NCBI GenBank assembly: GCA_035298385.1
Contig: DATGYC010000101.1
Span: forward strand, 1-20,668
Direction of reading: 5' to 3'
From: DATGYC01 sp035298385
GTDB lineage: Bacteria; Bacillota; Sulfobacillia; Symbiobacteriales; Symbiobacteriaceae
DNA length: 20,668 bases
How positions within the stretch are numbered: position 1 is the stretch's first letter; each line of letters opens with the position of its first letter. The notes beneath the pieces are model-generated. The model saw only the letters and a program-made list of their open reading frames with translations. It searched no databases and had not been told where the DNA came from. Made by a program: the position numbers and the translations under genes. Below, piece after piece: positions 7,166 through 14,369 of this stretch.

Positions 7166-9694
7166 TTAGTCGTCCATAGCCACCGGGTCCAGGGCGTGCT
7201 GCTCGAGAGCGGTCTCCTGCGTCGCCTGCGCCACCACCTGGCGATAATGCTCGACCAGGGCGCCCGCCTCCTCCGCTGGCTCGTACGTGATGTGTAGCAG
7301 CGGTCGGACCGGATCCGGGATCAGGGCGATCCAGCGTCCCTCCTCCTCCACCTTGATCCCATCGACCAGGATCGGCTGCAGGGCGGCGGTAGCATCGGAG
7401 AGGAGGCGCATCACCTTCCCCTTCGCCTCCAGGGGGCACTCGAGTTGCTCGGTGGCGACGGCGATGCGCGGTAGATCATCGACCACCTCATCGAGCGGGA
7501 GGCCGGAGAGGGCGAGCATCTGCATCAGCCGGGCCGTGGCGAAGATCCCATCCAGGCCCGCGTAGAACTCGGGGAAGATGAAGCCGCCCGATTCGTCGCC
7601 GGCGAAGCGGCACTTGGAGGCGGCGGCGGCCTGCATGAGGGCCCGGGCGCCCGTCTTCGTCCGGGAGACCCAGTTCCCGCGGGCGATCTTCTCGATGGCG
7701 GCGGTGGCCGTGACCGGGACGGTGACCGCCTGCTTCTTCTGCCCCTCCAGCGCCAGGTGAGCGAAGAGGGCGAGGGCGTGCTGGCCGGAGAGGATCCGCC
7801 CCCGATTGTCGACCAAGCGGATCCGCTGGCCGGTCGCATCGAAGAGGACGCCGAAGTCGGCCTTGATCGCCCCGATCGTCGCCACCAGGTCGCGCAGGGC
7901 GGCCTCGACCTCGGCCTCCGTCCGGGAGAGGCGGCGCCAGTCGACCCCGGCGTTCAGCGCCAGCTCCTGGCAGCCCAGGTCCCCGATCACAGCCGACATC
8001 AGGCCTGCGGCGGCGCCGTGCCCGTAGTCGAAGACGACCTTGAACTGCCGTTTGCGAATCGCCGTCTCGTCGATCTTCTCAAGGAAGCCGGTCCGGTAGA
8101 ACTCCATCACCTTGGCCGGGTAGCTGACGCGGCCGATCTCCTCGACCGGGACCTTGCGCGTATCCTCGCGGACCATCATCGTCTCGATCTTCCGCTCGGC
8201 GGCGGTCTCAATGTCGACGCCGCGGCTGTCCAGCAGCTTGATCGTCACCTGGCCGGGGGAGTGGGGGTTGGCGCCCACGTAGATCCCGCCCTTGGCGCCG
8301 AGGGCCCCGACCGCATAGCGTGTCAAGGGAAGGGGTGCGGACTCGAGGTTGTAGACCCGGGCGCCCGCCGAGGCGAGGCCCGCCATGATCGCCCGCTTCA
8401 GCATCACCGCCGCCGGGGAGGAGTCGCGGGAGACGCAGGTCGCCTCCCCTTTGGCCATGGTCGAGCCGAAGGCCTCCCCGAGGCGGACCGCCAGTTCGGG
8501 CGTGATCTCGATGTTGCCCAGGCCGTTGACGCCGTCGGGACCGAAGGTGACCCGCTGCTGCCGGCTGCCCCAGACGAGGGTCGTGTTGACCTGGGCGCCC
8601 GCCTCGACGGTCTTGTTGGGCCAGATCTTGACCCAGGGCTTGACGATGGCGCCCTCGCCGATGTTGGTCTGGTCGCCGATGACGGCGCCCTGCCCGACCG
8701 AGGCCCGCTGCCCGATCGCAGCGCCCTTGCCGATGATCGCGGCCCGGACATCCGCCCCCCGCCCGATGTAGGCCTGGTGCTGGGAGACGGAGCGCTTCAC
8801 CTCGGCCCCGGCGTCGAGGACGGTGTTGGGCCCGAGCACGGAGTACTCGGCCACCCGGGCGCCCGGCCGGATCACCACCCCATCCCCGATGGCACAGGGG
8901 CCTTCGAGTTCGGCGGTCGGATCGATCTGAACGTTCCGGCCGAGCCAGACACCCCGCCGGATCTCCTCGCCTGGGATGTCAGCCCGAACCTGCCGGGCGA
9001 GGACGTCGTGGTTGGCCTGCAGGTACTGCTCCAGCGAGCCGATGTCACACCAGTAGTCACGGGAGACGTAGCCGTAGAGGGGGCGCCCGGTCTCGAGGAG
9101 CAACGGGAAGATATCCTTCGACCAGTCGTAGACCTGGTTCTCCTCCATCAGCTGGAGCACTTCCGGCTCCAGGATGTAGATGCCGGTGTTGATCGTGTCG
9201 GAGAAGACCTCGGACCAGGAGGGTTTCTCCAGGAACCGAGTGATCCGCCCGGAGCCGTCCGTGATGACGACGCCGAACTCGAGCGGCTTGTCGACCCGGG
9301 TGAGGGCGAGGGTGGCGACCGAGCCCTTCTCCTTGTGGAAGCGAATCAGATCGGTCAGGTCCATATCCGTCAGGGCGTCGCCCGAGATGACGATGAAGGT
9401 CTCGTCGAGCAAGTGCTCGGCCAGTTTGACCGAACCGGCGGTGCCGAGGGGCTTGGTCTCGACGGAGTAGTTCATCGCCACCCCGAAGTCGGAGCCGTCG
9501 CCGAAGTAGTCCTGGATCACGTCGGGTAGGTATTGGAGTGTGGCGACGATCTCTGTGATGCCGTGCTGCTTGACGAGCCGAACGATGTGCTCCATCACCG
9601 GTCGATTGGCGACGGGCACCATCGGCTTAGGGCGATTGACCGTCAACGGACGCAACCGAGTCCCCTCTCCACCAGCCATGACGACAGCTCGCAT
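7166..9694 (-). CDS. Sugar-1-phosphate nucleotidyltransferase fused to a degenerate phosphomutase domain
   Basis: An 842-residue three-part protein. Residues 1 to about 235 are an NTP_transferase domain with MAGGEGTRLRPLT at 6-18, KPMVPVANRP at 23-32, metal Asp in SGDALTDMD and EFGVVITD near 139-146. Residues about 245-375 are hexapeptide (left-handed beta-helix) repeats such as IGKGAAIGQRASVGQGAVIG. Residues about 400-842 have the phosphohexomutase fold. Such fusions are usually named mannose-1-phosphate guanylyltransferase/phosphomannomutase, but the base and sugar are not certain here, and the operon makes a glucose nucleotide equally likely. In the mutase part TASHNP has become GANPHSPG (474-481), DGDADR has become DATGQR (619-624), and the phosphate loop reads PDPVRPLLHI (793-802); only GDESGG (699-704) is kept. 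The start is the ATG at 9694 with GGGAGGAG upstream; a frame extension of 13 codons lacks a ribosome site. Confidence 0.9.
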   Translation of the reverse strand: MRAVVMAGGEGTRLRPLTVNRPKPMVPVANRPVMEHIVRLVKQHGITEIVATLQYLPDVIQDYFGDGSDFGVAMNYSVETKPLGTAGSVKLAEHLLDETFIVISGDALTDMDLTDLIRFHKEKGSVATLALTRVDKPLEFGVVITDGSGRITRFLEKPSWSEVFSDTINTGIYILEPEVLQLMEENQVYDWSKDIFPLLLETGRPLYGYVSRDYWCDIGSLEQYLQANHDVLARQVRADIPGEEIRRGVWLGRNVQIDPTAELEGPCAIGDGVVIRPGARVAEYSVLGPNTVLDAGAEVKRSVSQHQAYIGRGADVRAAIIGKGAAIGQRASVGQGAVIGDQTNIGEGAIVKPWVKIWPNKTVEAGAQVNTTLVWGSRQQRVTFGPDGVNGLGNIEITPELAVRLGEAFGSTMAKGEATCVSRDSSPAAVMLKRAIMAGLASAGARVYNLESAPLPLTRYAVGALGAKGGIYVGANPHSPGQVTIKLLDSRGVDIETAAERKIETMMVREDTRKVPVEEIGRVSYPAKVMEFYRTGFLEKIDETAIRKRQFKVVFDYGHGAAAGLMSAVIGDLGCQELALNAGVDWRRLSRTEAEVEAALRDLVATIGAIKADFGVLFDATGQRIRLVDNRGRILSGQHALALFAHLALEGQKKQAVTVPVTATAAIEKIARGNWVSRTKTGARALMQAAAASKCRFAGDESGGFIFPEFYAGLDGIFATARLMQMLALSGLPLDEVVDDLPRIAVATEQLECPLEAKGKVMRLLSDATAALQPILVDGIKVEEEGRWIALIPDPVRPLLHITYEPAEEAGALVEHYRQVVAQATQETALEQHALDPVAMDD

Positions 9695-9723
9695 CGGACC
9701 ACTCCTCCCTGAGTCGTATTCGT

Positions 9724-9732
9724 ATTCTATCA
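9724..9732 (-). promoter_or_regulatory. Candidate extended -10 promoter of the glucan operon
   Basis: The minus strand reads TGATAGAAT, an extended -10 element, about 30 bases before the ATG at 9694. That leaves a leader of roughly 20 bases containing the GGGAGGAG ribosome site. The -35 region is weak. The form is the same as the clearer promoter at 19099-19107. Confidence 0.4.
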
Positions 9733-9815
9733 CGCATGAACAGTACGAGAGCGATCGTTTACCGAATCTTTATACTTTGGTTTTCGGATGGTTGGGAAGG
9801 CGGTTTAGCGTTTAT

Positions 9816-9945
9816 TAACCGCGGATGACACGGATGACGCCGATACCGAGCGATCCCCTGGGAGAACGAAATAGAGATGATTGAAATTAATTATTTTATG
9901 TGTTTTAAATGTATTCATCCGCGTAATCCGCGTAATCCGCGGTTA
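9816..9945. repeat. 130-bp inverted-repeat element with AT-rich core
   Basis: TAACCGCGGAT at 9816-9826 is exactly inverted at 9935-9945. Each end continues with short direct repeats: CGGATGAC units on the left (9823-9838) and ATCCGCGTA units on the right (9918-9936). The core (about 9875-9914) is almost pure A+T in an otherwise GC-rich region. CGCGGATKACGCGGAT-type strings occur in intergenic regions of many unrelated bacteria, so this is probably a dispersed non-coding repeat or small MITE-like element. It could also form a large hairpin between the divergent promoters. Confidence 0.6.
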
Positions 9946-10031
9946 TAAAAAAAGAACCCCATTCACCGAACCCAACTTATCCCATTTACGTATACATATG
10001 TGAAGGCTGTACAAAAAGGGGAGGCGCGGCC

Positions 10032-12545
10032 ATGCCCAAGTTTCGCGAAGAACCGGTCGCTTTTGGGGGACCGGGGCTGGAGCCTTGGTGGACGCGCGGG
10101 GATAAGGAGGGGGTTTCGACTGCCTATGCGCCCTCCAGCCGGGTCTGGGCCACGATCCAGGGCGGCCTCTTGACCGAGGCCTACTATCCGACCCTGGACC
10201 GGCCCCAGCTGCGGGACCTGCAGTTCATCATCAGTGATGGGCAGTCCTTCTGGCTGGACGAACGCCGCCTTCACCAGGAGGTCCGGCGCATCTCCCCCCA
10301 GGCACTCGGCTACACCGTCCACGGGGTCGATCCGGAGGGGCGCTTCCGACTCACCAAGGAGATCATCACCGATCCCCATCTACCGGCTATCCTCATGCGT
10401 ACGCACCTGGAGCCGACCGTAGCCTACCGGGGGGCAATCTCCGAGGACTGGGCGAGTTTAGCCCCGCAGGAGATTGCCTCCCGGAGGGGGGCAATCTCCG
10501 AGGACTGTGCGGGTTTAGCGCCCCGGACGGGCGCTATCCGACTCTACGCCCTCTGCGCACCGCACCTGGGCGGGATGGGCTGGCAGAACTCGGGCTTCAT
10601 CCTCCCGGTCGCCGGGCAGGAGATCCTCGTCGCCTGCCACGGCGGAACTTGGCTGGCCATGGGCGCCTCGCGCCCCTTCACCCGCCTCTCCGTCGGTTAC
10701 GTCGGCGCCTCTGACGGCTGGACCGACTTTCACCAGCATGGCAAGATGACCTGGGCCTTCGCCCGCGCCGAGGATGGCCACATCGCCCTGCTCGGCGAAC
10801 TCCAGCCGGATGAGGCGCCCCTGACCCTCGGGCTCGCCTTTGGCGGGGGGCTGCATGCCGCGGTCACGACCCTCTTCCAGGCGCTCGGCATCCCCTGGGC
10901 CAAGCAGCGGGAGCGGTTCATGGACCAGTGGACCCGCCCCTTCCGCCGGATTGCGCCGCTACAGCGCCAAGCAGGGGACGGGGGCGCCCTCTACGCCACC
11001 TCCGTCTCCCTCCTGCTCGCCCATGAGGACAAGGAGTTCCCCGGGGCGATGATCGCCTCGCTCTCGATCCCCTGGGGCGAAGCGAAGAACTCCCAGTCCG
11101 AGGGCGGCTACCACTTTGTCTGGACGCGGGACCTGGTCAACTCGGCGATGGGCCTCCTGGCGGCGGGGAATACTGCCACGCCCCTGCGCGCCCTGATCTA
11201 CCTGGCCACCTCCCAGCAGTCCGACGGCGGCTTCCCGCAGAACTTCTGGATCGACGGGGCGCCCCACTGGACCGGGATCCAGCTTGACCAGGCCGCCTTC
11301 CCGATCCTCCTCGCCTGGCGCCTCTGGCAGGAGCGAGCCCTCGCCGACTTCGATCCCTACCCGATGGTCCTCAAGGCCGCCGCCTTCCTCCTCCGGCACG
11401 GCCCCGCCACCGACCAGGAGCGCTGGGAGGAGAACGCCGGCTACTCCCCCTCCACCCTTGCTGCCCAGATCAGCGCCCTGATCTGCGCCGCCTCCTTCGC
11501 CTGGGAGCGGGGCGACCCCGGGACCGCCCACTACCTGGAGGCCTACGCCGACTTCCTGGAGCAGCACATCGAGCGCTGGACGGTGACCGATCAGGGCTCG
11601 ATTCTGCCCAGCGTCCAGCGCCACTTTATCCGGATCAAGCCGGTGGACCCGAAGGACCCCACTCCGAATGAGGACCCAAACGTCGGCACGGTCAGCCTGG
11701 CCAACCGCCCGCCCGGGAGCGGCTACGAGTTCCCGGCCAACGAGGTGATCGATGCGGGCTTCCTGGAGCTGGTCCGCTACGGCATCCGCCGGGCGGATGA
11801 TCCGGTCATCGTGGACTCCGTCAAGGTGGTCGACGCCCTGCTGCGGATTGAGACCCCAGTCGGCCCCTGCTTCCGCCGGTACAACGGCGACGGCTACGGG
11901 CAACGGGCGGATGGCGGGCCCTACGTGGGCTGGGGGCAGGGGCGCGCTTGGCCCCTCCTGACCGGCGAGCGGGCCCACTACGAACTGGCCGCTGGGCGCC
12001 CCGTCCAGCCCTACCTGCGGGCGCTGGAGGGGTTCGCCTCCCCGACCGGCATGCTGCCCGAGCAGATCTGGGATGAGCAGGAGCGGCCAGAGCAGGGCCT
12101 CTACGTCGGCGGCCCCACCGGGGCAGCCACCCCGCTGATGTGGGCGCACGCGGAGTACATCAAGCTCCTCCGGTCGCTCGCGGACGGGCGCCCCTTCGAC
12201 CTGATCCCCCCGGTCTATCGGCGCTACGTCCTGGACCGCTCCGCCTGCACGCGGATCGAGCTCTGGAAGCCAAACCGCCAACCGCAGACGATCGAGCCGG
12301 GCGTTCTGCTCCGGATCCAGGCCGCCGAGCCGTTCCGGCTCCGCTGGACCGGGGATGACTGGAAGCATGCCGCCGAGCTGGACGCGAGCTCGAGCGCTCT
12401 TGGTCTGTACTGGGTCGATCTGCCCTACCTGCCGGCGCCGCACCGTTACGCCTTCACCTTCTGGTGGAAGGGACGGTCGGCGTGGGCGGGCAAGGACTAC
12501 CAGGTTCAGGTGGCCGAGCGGATCGCTCCTGCCGTTCGGCTGTAG
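10032..12545 (+). CDS. GH15 glucoamylase-type glycoside hydrolase with repeat-derived insertion
   Basis: An inverting exo-acting alpha-glucosidase that releases glucose from alpha-glucans, in the glucoamylase/glucodextranase family. The 837 residues comprise an N-terminal beta-sandwich of about 270 residues, an (alpha/alpha)6 barrel and a C-terminal beta domain. Barrel motifs: GGYHFVWTRDL (WTRD at 364-367), DGGFPQNFWIDG, RWEENAGYSPST with the general acid at Glu466 or Glu467, and LPEQIWDE with the general base Glu677, followed by PTGAATPLMWAHAEY. No signal peptide, so probably cytoplasmic, which suits breakdown of stored glucan made by the divergent operon. The ATG at 10032 has GGGGAGG seven bases upstream. 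Residues about 134-169, in the N-terminal sandwich between two likely strands, are encoded by two tandem palindromic elements (GAISEDWASLAPQEIA, then GAISEDCAGLAP) and are foreign to the family. The reading frame is intact. Confidence 0.93.
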   Translation: MPKFREEPVAFGGPGLEPWWTRGDKEGVSTAYAPSSRVWATIQGGLLTEAYYPTLDRPQLRDLQFIISDGQSFWLDERRLHQEVRRISPQALGYTVHGVDPEGRFRLTKEIITDPHLPAILMRTHLEPTVAYRGAISEDWASLAPQEIASRRGAISEDCAGLAPRTGAIRLYALCAPHLGGMGWQNSGFILPVAGQEILVACHGGTWLAMGASRPFTRLSVGYVGASDGWTDFHQHGKMTWAFARAEDGHIALLGELQPDEAPLTLGLAFGGGLHAAVTTLFQALGIPWAKQRERFMDQWTRPFRRIAPLQRQAGDGGALYATSVSLLLAHEDKEFPGAMIASLSIPWGEAKNSQSEGGYHFVWTRDLVNSAMGLLAAGNTATPLRALIYLATSQQSDGGFPQNFWIDGAPHWTGIQLDQAAFPILLAWRLWQERALADFDPYPMVLKAAAFLLRHGPATDQERWEENAGYSPSTLAAQISALICAASFAWERGDPGTAHYLEAYADFLEQHIERWTVTDQGSILPSVQRHFIRIKPVDPKDPTPNEDPNVGTVSLANRPPGSGYEFPANEVIDAGFLELVRYGIRRADDPVIVDSVKVVDALLRIETPVGPCFRRYNGDGYGQRADGGPYVGWGQGRAWPLLTGERAHYELAAGRPVQPYLRALEGFASPTGMLPEQIWDEQERPEQGLYVGGPTGAATPLMWAHAEYIKLLRSLADGRPFDLIPPVYRRYVLDRSACTRIELWKPNRQPQTIEPGVLLRIQAAEPFRLRWTGDDWKHAAELDASSSALGLYWVDLPYLPAPHRYAFTFWWKGRSAWAGKDYQVQVAERIAPAVRL
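10427..10484 (+). repeat. Palindromic element, copy 2 (inside GH15)
   Basis: Left arm CCGGGGGGCAATCTCC (10427-10442) pairs with GGAGATTGCCTCCCGG (10469-10484): 16 bp with one G-T pair. The 26-base centre (GAGGAC ... GAGTTTAGC ... CCGCA) matches copies 1 and 4. Read in the GH15 frame it gives GAISEDWASLAPQEIASR. It starts 57 bases (19 codons) before copy 3. Confidence 0.9.
10488..10525 (+). repeat. Palindromic element, copy 3 (inside GH15, right half lost)
   Basis: The left arm GGGCAATCTCC (10489-10499) and the following GAGGACTGTGCGGGTTTAGC (10500-10519) match the family, but the expected right arm is replaced. The sequence instead forms a separate short hairpin, TAGCGCCC (10516-10523) with GGGCGCTA (10529-10536). 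The GH15 frame reads GAISEDCAGLAPR, then returns to family sequence at IRLYALCAPHLGG. It is in tandem with copy 2, so one may be a slippage or recombination duplicate that has since decayed. Confidence 0.8.
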
Positions 12546-12604
12546 CTTCCTTCGCCCGCAGGGGGAAGGGCGCCCCCCGGCAGGCAGGGCCACAACCAAG
12601 AAGG

Positions 12605-12638
12605 AACCCCTCCCGTACTACCGAACGGGAGGGGTTTT
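12605..12638 (+). terminator. Rho-independent terminator after GH15
   Basis: A 12-bp perfect stem, AACCCCTCCCGT (12605-12616) with ACGGGAGGGGTT (12625-12636), has an 8-base loop and ends in TTTT. It lies 60 bases past the GH15 stop. Its 3' arm contains GGGAGGGG, the only good ribosome site for the ATG at 12644, so hairpin formation would also hide that site. Confidence 0.8.
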
Positions 12639-12643
12639 CCGGC

Positions 12644-13135
12644 ATGAAGCGGGTTGGCTGTCTGATCGGGCTCCTGCTCTTCCTGGGCGCCGGGGCCGGA
12701 CTCTTCTACATCTACGCCTCGATGCTGCACCCCGAGTGGCTCTCCGCTCGCCTGCGGGCGGAGTTGGGCGCCCTGCCGGTCCGGGTTGGTCAGGCAGATG
12801 AGGCCGCGATCCGGGCCGTCTACGGTCCCCCTGCCTCTGAGCGCAGAGGGCCGAACTCGGTGATGCTCACCTACCCAGGGGTCACCTTCCGCCTAGCGGA
12901 GCCGGGCATGAAGCTGCAGTGGGTCGAGGTGACGACCCCCGACCTAACGACCGGACAGGGGCTGCACGTCGGGCACCCATGGCTCGAGCTGATGAGCCGG
13001 TACGGCAAGGAGCAGTCGGCCTCCGCCTTCCCGGATAGCCACCGGTACCGGTACCGCTGGGGCCTCCGTTACACCCTCGACTTCTTCGTCGACAGCCGCG
13101 GGCAGATCACCAAGTATCAGTTTTGGCAGGCCTAA
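12644..13135 (+). CDS. Small N-terminally anchored extracytoplasmic protein
   Basis: A 163-residue protein. A basic start (MKRVG) precedes a hydrophobic segment at about residues 5-25 (CLIGLLLFLGAGAGLFYIYA), which suggests a membrane anchor or uncleaved signal; a Cys at position 6 is too early for a lipobox. The remainder is soluble. Its C-terminal half (QGLHVGHPWLELMSRYGKE) recalls the SmpA/BamE-like or small beta-alpha domains in which a G-x-x-x-G-x-x-x-x-x-x-x-x-x-YG pattern occurs, but the likeness is weak. The frame is open for 60 codons upstream, through the terminator. The ATG at 12644 is chosen because it starts the hydrophobic segment and lies nine bases after GGGAGGGG. Function unknown. 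Confidence 0.7.
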   Translation: MKRVGCLIGLLLFLGAGAGLFYIYASMLHPEWLSARLRAELGALPVRVGQADEAAIRAVYGPPASERRGPNSVMLTYPGVTFRLAEPGMKLQWVEVTTPDLTTGQGLHVGHPWLELMSRYGKEQSASAFPDSHRYRYRWGLRYTLDFFVDSRGQITKYQFWQA

Positions 13136-13139
13136 CATT

Positions 13140-13177
13140 CATCCCCCTTACCAAAGCGGTGAGGGGGATGCGACTTT
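13140..13177 (+). terminator. Rho-independent terminator
   Basis: A 13-bp stem, CATCCCCCTTACC (13140-13152) with GGTGAGGGGGATG (13158-13170), contains one T-G pair and a 5-base loop, followed by CGACTTTATT. It starts five bases after the stop at 13135. The T-run is short and displaced, so termination may be partial. Confidence 0.7.
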
Positions 13178-13219
13178 ATTGGGAAAACTACGCAGACCTT
13201 TGGATCCCGGAGGGCTGCC

Positions 13220-14344
13220 ATGTTAGCCAAGTCCAGACCCCACATCCAGGTCGCCGCCTGGATCCTCCTCCTCCTGCTCGCCCTCCAGTTCTCCCTCGGG
13301 CGGGTGATCCCGTCGACGTGGGTCTACCACTACCGGGTCGACTTTGAGACCGTCAAGTCGAACGTGCCGCTTGGGCTACACCGAGCGGTGGAGCTGATCG
13401 CCAAGGAGGTCCGGCAGGCCCCAGGGCGCGACTATGTGATCCTGCTTGGCGACTCGATCGCCTACAGCGGGCCGGGGGCGCCCACCCAGACGATCGCCTA
13501 CTACCTGGAGGAGTGGGGCCGCGTCCAGGGGCGCCCCTGGCGGGTCTACAACCTGGGCGAGCCCGCGATGAAGGCCGGCGATGTCTACGCCCTTCTGCTC
13601 CTGCTCAAGGAGCACGACATCCCGCTCCGGCGCATCGTCGTCAACCTGACCTACTTCCAGTTCAGCCCCCACCCACCGGGGGAGTCCTGGGTGCGCTGGC
13701 TGGGGGACGACCTGAGGCGGCTCGACTCGGCCGCCTGGCGGGAGGCGCACGGCCAGGAGAACCCGCGCAACTCGCCGCTCGAGCAACTCGCCGACCGGCT
13801 TCTGGAGCCGTTCGCCCTCTACCGCTACCGAGACCTCTTAAGGGCCCGCCTTCTGACCGCCGCCAGGCTCCAGGAGAGCACAGAGGTGCTGGACGTCCGC
13901 CCCTGGACCGAGAAGCCCTACCTGCGTGAGCTCATGCAGGAGCCGATCTACCAACGTTTCGTCGCCCCAGCCCCGTTCGCCATGGATCAGTCGAACCCCG
14001 CCGCCCTACTCTGGCGGCGCATCTTGGCGCTCACGAGGGACGCCCAACTCCTCGTCTTCTTCAGCCCGGTCAATCAGGGGCTGATGGCGCCCTGGGTCAG
14101 CGATCCGGGCTACCGCGCCAACCTGGCCCGGATCGACGCCTTCTTCGCACCGGCGGGCGAGCGCTACATCAATTGGGCGAGTGGCGTTCCAGCCGCACTC
14201 TTCGTCGACCACGTACACCTGACCCCGGAAGGATACCGGCTGCTGGCGACGATCATTGGTGAGCGACTACTTGGCAAGAGCAGCAATTCTAAAACCACCT
14301 CTCCGATCGCTACGTCTCATGATAGGATGGTTCTAATTAGGTAG
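13220..14344 (+). CDS. Membrane-anchored SGNH/GDSL-like protein (first of two paralogues)
   Basis: A 374-residue protein with an N-terminal hydrophobic anchor (about residues 11-27) and an extracytoplasmic SGNH-hydrolase-like domain. The nucleophile block is LLGDSIAYSGPG (Ser79), and the Asp-His pair lies in FVDHVHLTPEGY (Asp330, His333). This matches AlgJ/AlgX, DltD and related acyl-transfer partners of MBOAT proteins, and an MBOAT gene lies two genes downstream. The likely role is O-acetylation of a surface polysaccharide or other wall polymer. GGAGGG five bases before the ATG at 13220 fixes the start. It shares DVRPWTEKP, FFSPVNQGLM and DPGYRAN-type blocks with the next gene, indicating tandem duplication, but lacks the 19-residue insertion present there. 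A tail of about 20 residues after GERLLGK has no counterpart in the paralogue. Confidence 0.85.
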   Translation: MLAKSRPHIQVAAWILLLLLALQFSLGRVIPSTWVYHYRVDFETVKSNVPLGLHRAVELIAKEVRQAPGRDYVILLGDSIAYSGPGAPTQTIAYYLEEWGRVQGRPWRVYNLGEPAMKAGDVYALLLLLKEHDIPLRRIVVNLTYFQFSPHPPGESWVRWLGDDLRRLDSAAWREAHGQENPRNSPLEQLADRLLEPFALYRYRDLLRARLLTAARLQESTEVLDVRPWTEKPYLRELMQEPIYQRFVAPAPFAMDQSNPAALLWRRILALTRDAQLLVFFSPVNQGLMAPWVSDPGYRANLARIDAFFAPAGERYINWASGVPAALFVDHVHLTPEGYRLLATIIGERLLGKSSNSKTTSPIATSHDRMVLIR

Positions 14345-14348
14345 TTTT
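14291..14348 (+). repeat. Inverted repeat across the stop codon
   Basis: AAAACCACCT (14291-14300) is complementary to AGGTAGTTTT (14339-14348) with one mismatch and a 38-base loop. The stretch is AT-rich and spans the C-terminal tail and stop of the first SGNH gene. It may be a weak terminator or intercistronic hairpin. The spacing is long and the function is unclear. Confidence 0.3.
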
Positions 14349-14369
14349 CTAACACGCTTCTTATTTGGG

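Larger units (their letters stand above)
9695..10031. other. Divergent intergenic region between the glucan operon and GH15
   Basis: The 337 bases hold no convincing gene and are much richer in A+T than the flanks. They contain a candidate minus-strand promoter at 9724-9732 and a 130-base inverted-repeat element at 9816-9945. Upstream of GH15 there is an AT-rich stretch with TATACAT near 9992 that could be a -10, though no matching -35 is evident. GGGGAGG seven bases before 10032 is the GH15 ribosome site. Confidence 0.6.

Noticed and set aside
7757..9529. A 590-codon plus-strand open frame
   Set aside because: Antisense to the nucleotidyltransferase fusion, whose motifs are unmistakable. 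Composition is typical of a GC-rich shadow frame.
10427..10536. Short CRISPR-like array from the two adjacent repeats
   Set aside because: There are only two units with no spacer between them, both lie inside a coding frame, and the repeats are full palindromes with covarying arms. There are no cas genes.
10959..12599. A 546-codon minus-strand open frame
   Set aside because: Antisense to GH15, with low-complexity D/G/V/L-rich translation and no family motif.
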